DNA of 64,000 bases, taken from positions 11,904,001 to 11,968,000 of the forward strand of contig OZ316897.1 in the NCBI GenBank assembly GCA_973895155.1, given 5' to 3'. Shown in pieces: positions 58,891-64,000 of the stretch; position 1 is the first letter of the stretch, and every line of letters starts with the position of its first letter. The notes beneath the pieces are model-generated. The model made no database searches. It worked only from the letters and a program-made list of their open reading frames with translations, and was not told the origin of the DNA. This DNA comes from Marsupella aquatica (Eukaryota; Marchantiophyta). Both the position numbers and the translations under genes were made by a program.

Positions 58891-59195
58891 CGCTGGGTAG
58901 CTATCCAGCCATGGCAGCAGCTGCACAGCGTCATTCACCGTTAGACCCACTTCCTGGTCCAAACTGCCCACAATCCCCCTTCCCTTCTGTCTCTATTCTT
59001 GAACGCTACGTAGAGTAGCTATCCAGCCATGGCAGCAGCTGCAGCTTCATTCAAGCTTGAGACCCACTTGCTGCTGCATACTGCCCTCAATCCTTTCTTC
59101 CTTCTGTCTCTCCTCTTGATTGCTACGTAGAGTAGCTATCCAGCCATGGCAGCAGCTGCAGCTTCATTCAAGCTTTTGAGACCCACTTACTCCTC
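58891..59195. repeat. about 118-bp tandem repeat, 2.6 copies
   Basis: CTATCCAGCCATGGCAGCAG recurs at about 58901, 59019 and 59136 (spacing 118 and 117). The units also share GCTACGTAGAGTAG, TTCATTCAAGCTT, GAGACCCACTT and CTTCTGTCTCT. It lies about 1.1-1.4 kb upstream of the PHT4 start codon and could be an upstream promoter module. Confidence 0.88.
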
Positions 59196-59379
59196 TCTGA
59201 GGTTTTGCTTCCACCACCTCATCATCTCCTCCTCCCTTCGAGCTGCAGCAGCAGACTAAACATGCTTTTCACTGCAGCCAACTACTGGATGGCCACTGTC
59301 TGCCCATTGCCCTGCCTCGCCTCATCAGCCATCATATCCATCGATGGAACACACAAACCCACAAAAGCCTAAACCCCGC

Positions 59380-59540
59380 CTTTTGCTCTATAAAATTATT
59401 ATTCCTTCAATCTCTCCCTTCCACCAATCCCTCAAATCTTCGATCCGTCCTTCTCGTCCGACCCCTTTCTTCTTCCTTCATTCATTTCCCATCCATCCTC
59501 CTCTCTCTCCCTTCTCGGACTTGTGTAAAACGGCGTAACG
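59380..59540 (+). promoter_or_regulatory. TATA-box promoter-like sequence without a recognised gene
   Basis: CTCTATAAAATTATTATTCC at about 59386 is a good plant TATA context. It is followed by a C/T-rich tract of over 100 nt like a plant leader. No coding region follows on the plus strand; the 64-codon frame over the tract is pure pyrimidine composition. It could drive a short non-coding transcript or be chance. Confidence 0.3.
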
Positions 59541-60199
59541 CTTGTAAAAGGCGTAAATGGATCATGTAAACGGAGTAAGAATGTAATCGAAAAGTTGGGG
59601 CACGTGGCGGTCCCTAAATGGAACCTCTTCTCCTCCTCTTTTCGAGTATTTACCCTGCATTTCTATATTGTGCCGTATCTCCCAAGGATATTCTTGGACT
59701 TCCAAACCGTCGATTCTGAGCTGATTCTTCATCATGTTCTTGCATTCTTATATATATATATGTAAAATAATTTGATATTCCCATTTTCTCCTCCATTAAA
59801 AATTTGATATCTTTTTCACAGGCTTTGTCACTAAAGATGTTCTAATTGATAATATTATCACTATTTTATTTATTTATTAAAATGTCTACCTTTTGTACAT
59901 GGATGACAAGTTCATGAAGGTCACAAGGGGAACTATATAATGGCATTTTTCCCTTTTGTACATGGATGACAATTCAAGTTCATCAAGGTAACAAGGGGAA
60001 CTATGTAATGGCATTTTTGTAAATACCAAAAAAATAATGGCTTGTAAATTCAAAATCTTTAGTGGCAATGTATTTAAAAGGTGATATTTTTTATCATAAG
60101 TTTTAATAGGATGTCCATCCAAACCTTTGAATTAGGATGGGATCTGGGAATTCTCATTATTGTAAGAAGATCCACTCTTAGGATAGTATATTGATGTCA
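59541..60199. other. intergenic with a local 70-bp duplication
   Basis: TTTTGTACATGGATGACAA, AAGTTCATGAAGGTCACAAG and GGGGAACTATATAATGGCAT recur about 68 bp later with small changes (59890-60020). No gene is seen. Confidence 0.6.
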
Positions 60200-61110
60200 T
60201 CCTATATATCACATTGCCAAAACGATAGGAACACTGAACCAGGGGACAAGAGCCCAAAGGCAAAAAAAGGCCCAATAAAGGGAGGAAAAAAGGGAAAGAC
60301 CCCAAGAAGACCAAGAGGCCCAACAAACCAAGGAGTCCCCCACAATAAATGCCCGGGTAAATGCTGGGCCACCGATGGGATCACCCTAGCGAGTATGAGT
60401 CTTGGATAGAATGGTCATGTAGGATCCAGGACTCAACCAATCAGGGTAGAACAAAAGGGTAGGGTTCCCATAGAAAGCACAAAGAAAAGGAATGCGGGAT
60501 ATCTCTCCCCCAACATCTCAAAGCTCCTCAAAATGGCCCGCCAAGAAATACTGTTGAATGCATTAGCAACGTCCAGTTGGATGACGGCCCAAATAGGGTG
60601 GAGATCTGTGATCGAACAAAGGTCATGCACGACACTCTCACAACCCCCAAGGGTGCCCACCCCAAACTGATGAGGGGAGAAATGAGATGCAAATGGTGAT
60701 CAAGTCTGAAGCCAAACACAACAGCCAACCATCTAGTAAAGAACCTCCCCAATGACAAGGGGCCGAACCCCCACAGGCTCCTAAGCCATGACCAGCAGCC
60801 AACTAGCCCCTAAGAGCCAGGAGGCAAATGGAGGGATACAGCCACCCGCAACATGAGCACAAACCTGAAAAAGCTGAGAAAACCCTTAATATGCATAGTC
60901 GTAAGGAAAGAAGCAGTTATGCACATGCTCAAACATCATCCCAGAGACACCAACAGCCAAAATGCACACCAAGTGAAGGAAAACAGAGGTGAAATAGTTC
61001 CCGAAGAGGGACAACTCAAACTCAGGTAAGAAACTCCCCACAAAGCCAGGGACCTCAATGGGAACTAGGGGATGAAGGGACCAGAGGGGAGCAACAGTCT
61101 CCTCCAAAGA
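60200..61110 (-). mobile_element. decayed non-LTR (LINE-like) reverse transcriptase
   Basis: In shifting minus-strand frames the order is LEETVAPLWSLHPLVP, MMFEHVHN, EPVGVRPLVIGEVLYQMVG, FGVGTLGGCESVVHDL, AVIQLDVANAFNSISWRAIL and then a GTPWFVGPLGLLG segment where a QGDPLG motif is expected. These are the characteristic consecutive RT motifs of a plant/algal non-LTR element (EHV..., GVRPI.IGEV..., FGV..PGG.E..VH, D.ANAFN..SR, QGDPLG). Stops and frameshifts occur throughout, and the YADD motif is not readable. Endonuclease domains are absent, so this is a dead fragment. Confidence 0.82.
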
Positions 61111-61964
61111 AGGGCTCTAGTACTTGTTCTTTGGCCATTGTTTGGTACTTTGGCACTTGTTAGCTAGAGGACTTTTTGGCTCTTGGGTGTTCCAGGTTAT
61201 TTTCCTTTGTTTCTACTCTGTTATTGGGTTTCTCGCCTTTTGGATCCTGTCTCCTTGTAAGTTCTTTTTTTGTTCTTTGCAGTTTTATATAATTATATCA
61301 ATTGAAAGTAGATTCAACTTACTACATCATTCAAAACTCAATACACAACACAATGGATGAGCAAAACTTTAATAATTTTGTTTACTTTACTTTAATTTAA
61401 TTTATTTTGTAATTTCCACAAAATCTAGAGAAATTCTGGGAAAAGGGAAGCCGTAATTACAAAATAAATAAATTAACAGAGCCATAAACTTGGGTGAGGT
61501 CTCATTCAACCACTAACAATTATAGCCCAACACAAAAGCACGATGAATGCCAGTATTTTTAGACCAAGCAACTTGCCTGCTGAGTCAATTCATGGGCTTG
61601 ATTGTGAACTCATCTTGCTGATTGCTGGAAATGTTTGGCTTGAAGCTAGTGTCACCAGATGACATCAAGACCTGTGTAATAAGGTAAGAAGAAAGTCTGT
61701 GTGATTTACATCTGACTGTGGTGAGACAAGGGAGCCACTCTTGGAAAATGAGCTCCAACAACCTTTGTTATAGAACATCATCATTAGTTTACTCACAAGT
61801 ATTATAGCAGGAGTCCCCAAACTAATTAACAAAAATGCTTAGAGCCAAATTCAATGTAAAGGAGGACTGTGTGACCAAATATACTTGGGTCACAAGAAAA
61901 CCTTCCTCCTTCCCCTTCACATAACATCCTCCACACTTCCTTATTAGATTAACCTACATGGTGT
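61111..61964. other. intergenic, no gene seen
   Basis: T-rich and AT-rich sequence; short frames only. Confidence 0.45.
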
Positions 61965-62275
61965 GGCATAAAAGACGTCAATGAATGCATAAGATGCTAT
62001 TAATATGCAAAGATGTCAATGTGTAAAAATGCATGTTGTTGCACAAAAGATTTCATTGCATAAAAGAAGTTGTTGCAGAAAAGATGTAGTTAATGTCATG
62101 GAGGAAAAAATGTTATTACATAACAAAAGTTGTTCGGAAAATTAAAGAGATACTTGTGTAAAAGATGCCATTACGTACAAAAGAGATTAGTATGTTTAAG
62201 ATTTCATAGCGAAAAAAGTAGTGCATGAAAGATGTTGTGCAAAATGACATGAAGAAACAGACATTGTTATCTATA
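61965..62275. repeat. degenerate array of about 16-20-nt units
   Basis: Roughly fourteen successive units follow the pattern GCA(T/C)AAAAGATG(T)...TTG, for example GCACAAAAGATTTCATT, GCATAAAAGAAGTTGTT and GCAGAAAAGATGTAGTT. Spacing varies from about 14 to 20 nt. It resembles an old minisatellite that has diverged. No coding potential. Confidence 0.65.
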
Positions 62276-64000
62276 AGAAATTGTTGCGAGGTCAAAGGCA
62301 GGCACTTGGGCATAGGCTAATGAGAGGCTATATTTGGCCTTCAAGAAGAAAACGTGGAAGATTGGCCCACATACTTGACTCTCAAAAACTAATTCAGTTT
62401 CAGTTTGTGGCAAATGTCACAAACAGAATACTTGTGATTAACATATTTGGATGGACCACTTTTGGGGCTTTGTATAATTGGTAGCCTGACAGGTGGACAT
62501 ATGGGGGAGGACCAATCCTCCTTGATGCTCCCCCTCCATTTGTCCTTGATCTCTCTTTTTTTCCTTTCCTTTTTCCAGTTTTTTTCTGGTCTCTTCCTTG
62601 CTTTAGTTCCATCCAAAAATAATGGCAGTGCAAATTTCTAAGACGACCATGGAAAAGTAGGCAGGACCCTTGTATTCTAGTTGTTAATATTTCGAACAGT
62701 CCTGGCCCCTGTCGTTTCCTTGTATATTCTCCTATGTGGTTGTATTATTCTTGAGTACTCTACTTTTAGATACAGGTTCGAGTTTGGTGAGCCCAGAAGT
62801 AGTGACATCACTTTGTTCAAAAAAATGATGTTCCCATGGAAACCAGGCAACAACGTACCCACCATGGAACAGTAAGGAATGTTAGGTCTCTGTGACATTG
62901 TGACCAAATGGGCTCCATCCTAGGTGCAAAAATAAGTGGGCTGCTGTTGCCAAAACGTAGATGTGCCATTCATCCAGGCTTCATTTTCCTGTGCTTGTTT
63001 GTGTTTGGTATAAGGGTAGCTTTACAGGACGGTGGGCCACCATTCATTGTTTTCAGTTCCTCTAGGATTAAATCTGGATCATGTAATTAATGAAAATGGA
63101 CTGAGGCATTCAAGTATCTTGTCCGCGTGTCCAAAGAAATACTAAAGTGGAGTGCTTTTATCTAGAAATGCAAACCACAATGACACAGATGTTCTGAACT
63201 TTGACTCCGTCATTGAAGGGATTGCATTTAATATTCAATTCATTTTTGAAAAGATTTGTGGTCTAGTCTGTCTTTAGAAACAAGAACTGTACTTCGAGTT
63301 TGCCTTGGTTTTAAAATGTCACAAATAGTTAATCCGTTTAAAGCCACCCTAAGATACGTACAGTACATAGCTTCCAGACGATTAACATTTAGGGAGAAAA
63401 AGGGCTCCGATTTAAGAAGCGTAGCTGTATGTGTTGGCGAAGTACTCGACTGAGAAGTGGCCTTTTATAGAGGGACCGGTTGTGTAGGAGTAAACTACGG
63501 GCATTATTTTCATCCCGCGCTTCTCTTTACTCTCTTCAAGACGTACTAGTCGCACGTGCTTTGATTGAAGGCATATGGTGGTAGCAGTTTTGAGTGGCGG
63601 CATGGCCGCTAGAACGACAATAAAGATAAATACCTTCACATTGTTAGATCCTAGACCCATCCATAAAGGACTGAGGCGTTGCGAATGAGTGAAGTACCTC
63701 ATCACCCGGTAACGTTGGGTGTATACGGTCGCACTCCGGATTTTTCTCGACTGCAACTCCTTTCAAATTGAGTGTAGTCGAGGAGAAATTCTTAGTTTGT
63801 CTGTTTTGTCCTCAGGGGTTCCCATGCAATGAGCAGGCGTTTGCAGATGAATGCAACGATGAAATTGTACATTTTCAGGCTTTGTATTGGTGTACTGTAA
63901 ATGTAATTGGGCTGATGATATCGTTGCATCACAGGTATCCGTTCCTGTCCATGAGAACTGAGAAGAGTGTCCATGTATTCATGTCATTCACGAGAGTCGA
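62276..64000. other. intergenic at right edge, no gene supported
   Basis: Several frames of 60-115 codons on both strands show no domain or coding signature. The minus frame 63756-63412 (114 codons) is the longest and begins with an ATG, but it has no recognisable family. Confidence 0.4.

Overview
This window is nuclear DNA of a land plant. The protein-coding genes have spliceosomal introns with GT/AG borders, chloroplast-type N-termini and plant-specific families, and long AT-rich, repeat-filled gaps separate them. A degenerate gene combines a SERAC1-type alpha/beta hydrolase, an NB-ARC domain and leucine-rich repeats. This 'HNL' architecture is known to me from bryophytes, first from the liverwort Marchantia. 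Together with about one gene per 10 kb and an intronless V-ATPase subunit A gene, it makes a bryophyte, possibly a liverwort, the best guess. That placement is inference and was not checked by any search.

Layout. 0-0.84 kb: edge of a frameshifted coding segment on the minus strand, probably transposase-like. 0.9-18 kb: accessory DNA with a MITE-like element (2.14-2.47), a 1.8-kb foldback element with about 0.5-kb inverted arms (2.93-4.76), a 94-nt hairpin (5.64), a doubtful reticulon-like exon (9.3-9.65), several tandem duplications, a SINE with target-site duplication (13.1) and a tRNA-like sequence (14.8). 19.0-20.1 kb: a two-exon gene for a small plastid-type membrane protein. 22-25.7 kb (minus): the HNL-type resistance gene, decayed at its hydrolase, P-loop and reading frame. 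28.6-28.9 kb: a second SINE, placed just upstream of the GC-rich promoter of V-ATPase subunit A (29.73-31.60, plus, single-exon CDS). 36.1-37.2 kb: a broken Ty1/copia pol with a SINE-like copy inside it. 39.6-42.0 kb: an intact L-type lectin receptor kinase. 42.5-43.4 kb: the 3' half of a second SERAC1-type hydrolase. 45.1-50.4 kb (minus): a complete eight-exon HAK/KUP potassium transporter. 53.5-57.8 kb (minus): a complete nine-exon PHT4;4/ANTR2-type plastid anion transporter. 60.2-61.1 kb (minus): a decayed non-LTR reverse transcriptase. The last 3 kb holds no gene I can support.

The intact genes fit ordinary housekeeping and membrane transport: V-ATPase for vacuolar acidification, HAK/KUP for K+ uptake, PHT4 for plastid phosphate or ascorbate exchange, and a lectin receptor kinase for perception at the cell surface. 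They are not an operon or cluster; the transport theme is probably chance. The most unusual material is the HNL-type gene with losses at both catalytic positions of its hydrolase, the second hydrolase remnant 17 kb away, a possible second first exon for the K+ transporter made by a duplicated splice donor, six GTAC motifs within 31 bp in the V-ATPase promoter, and the TSD-flanked SINEs.
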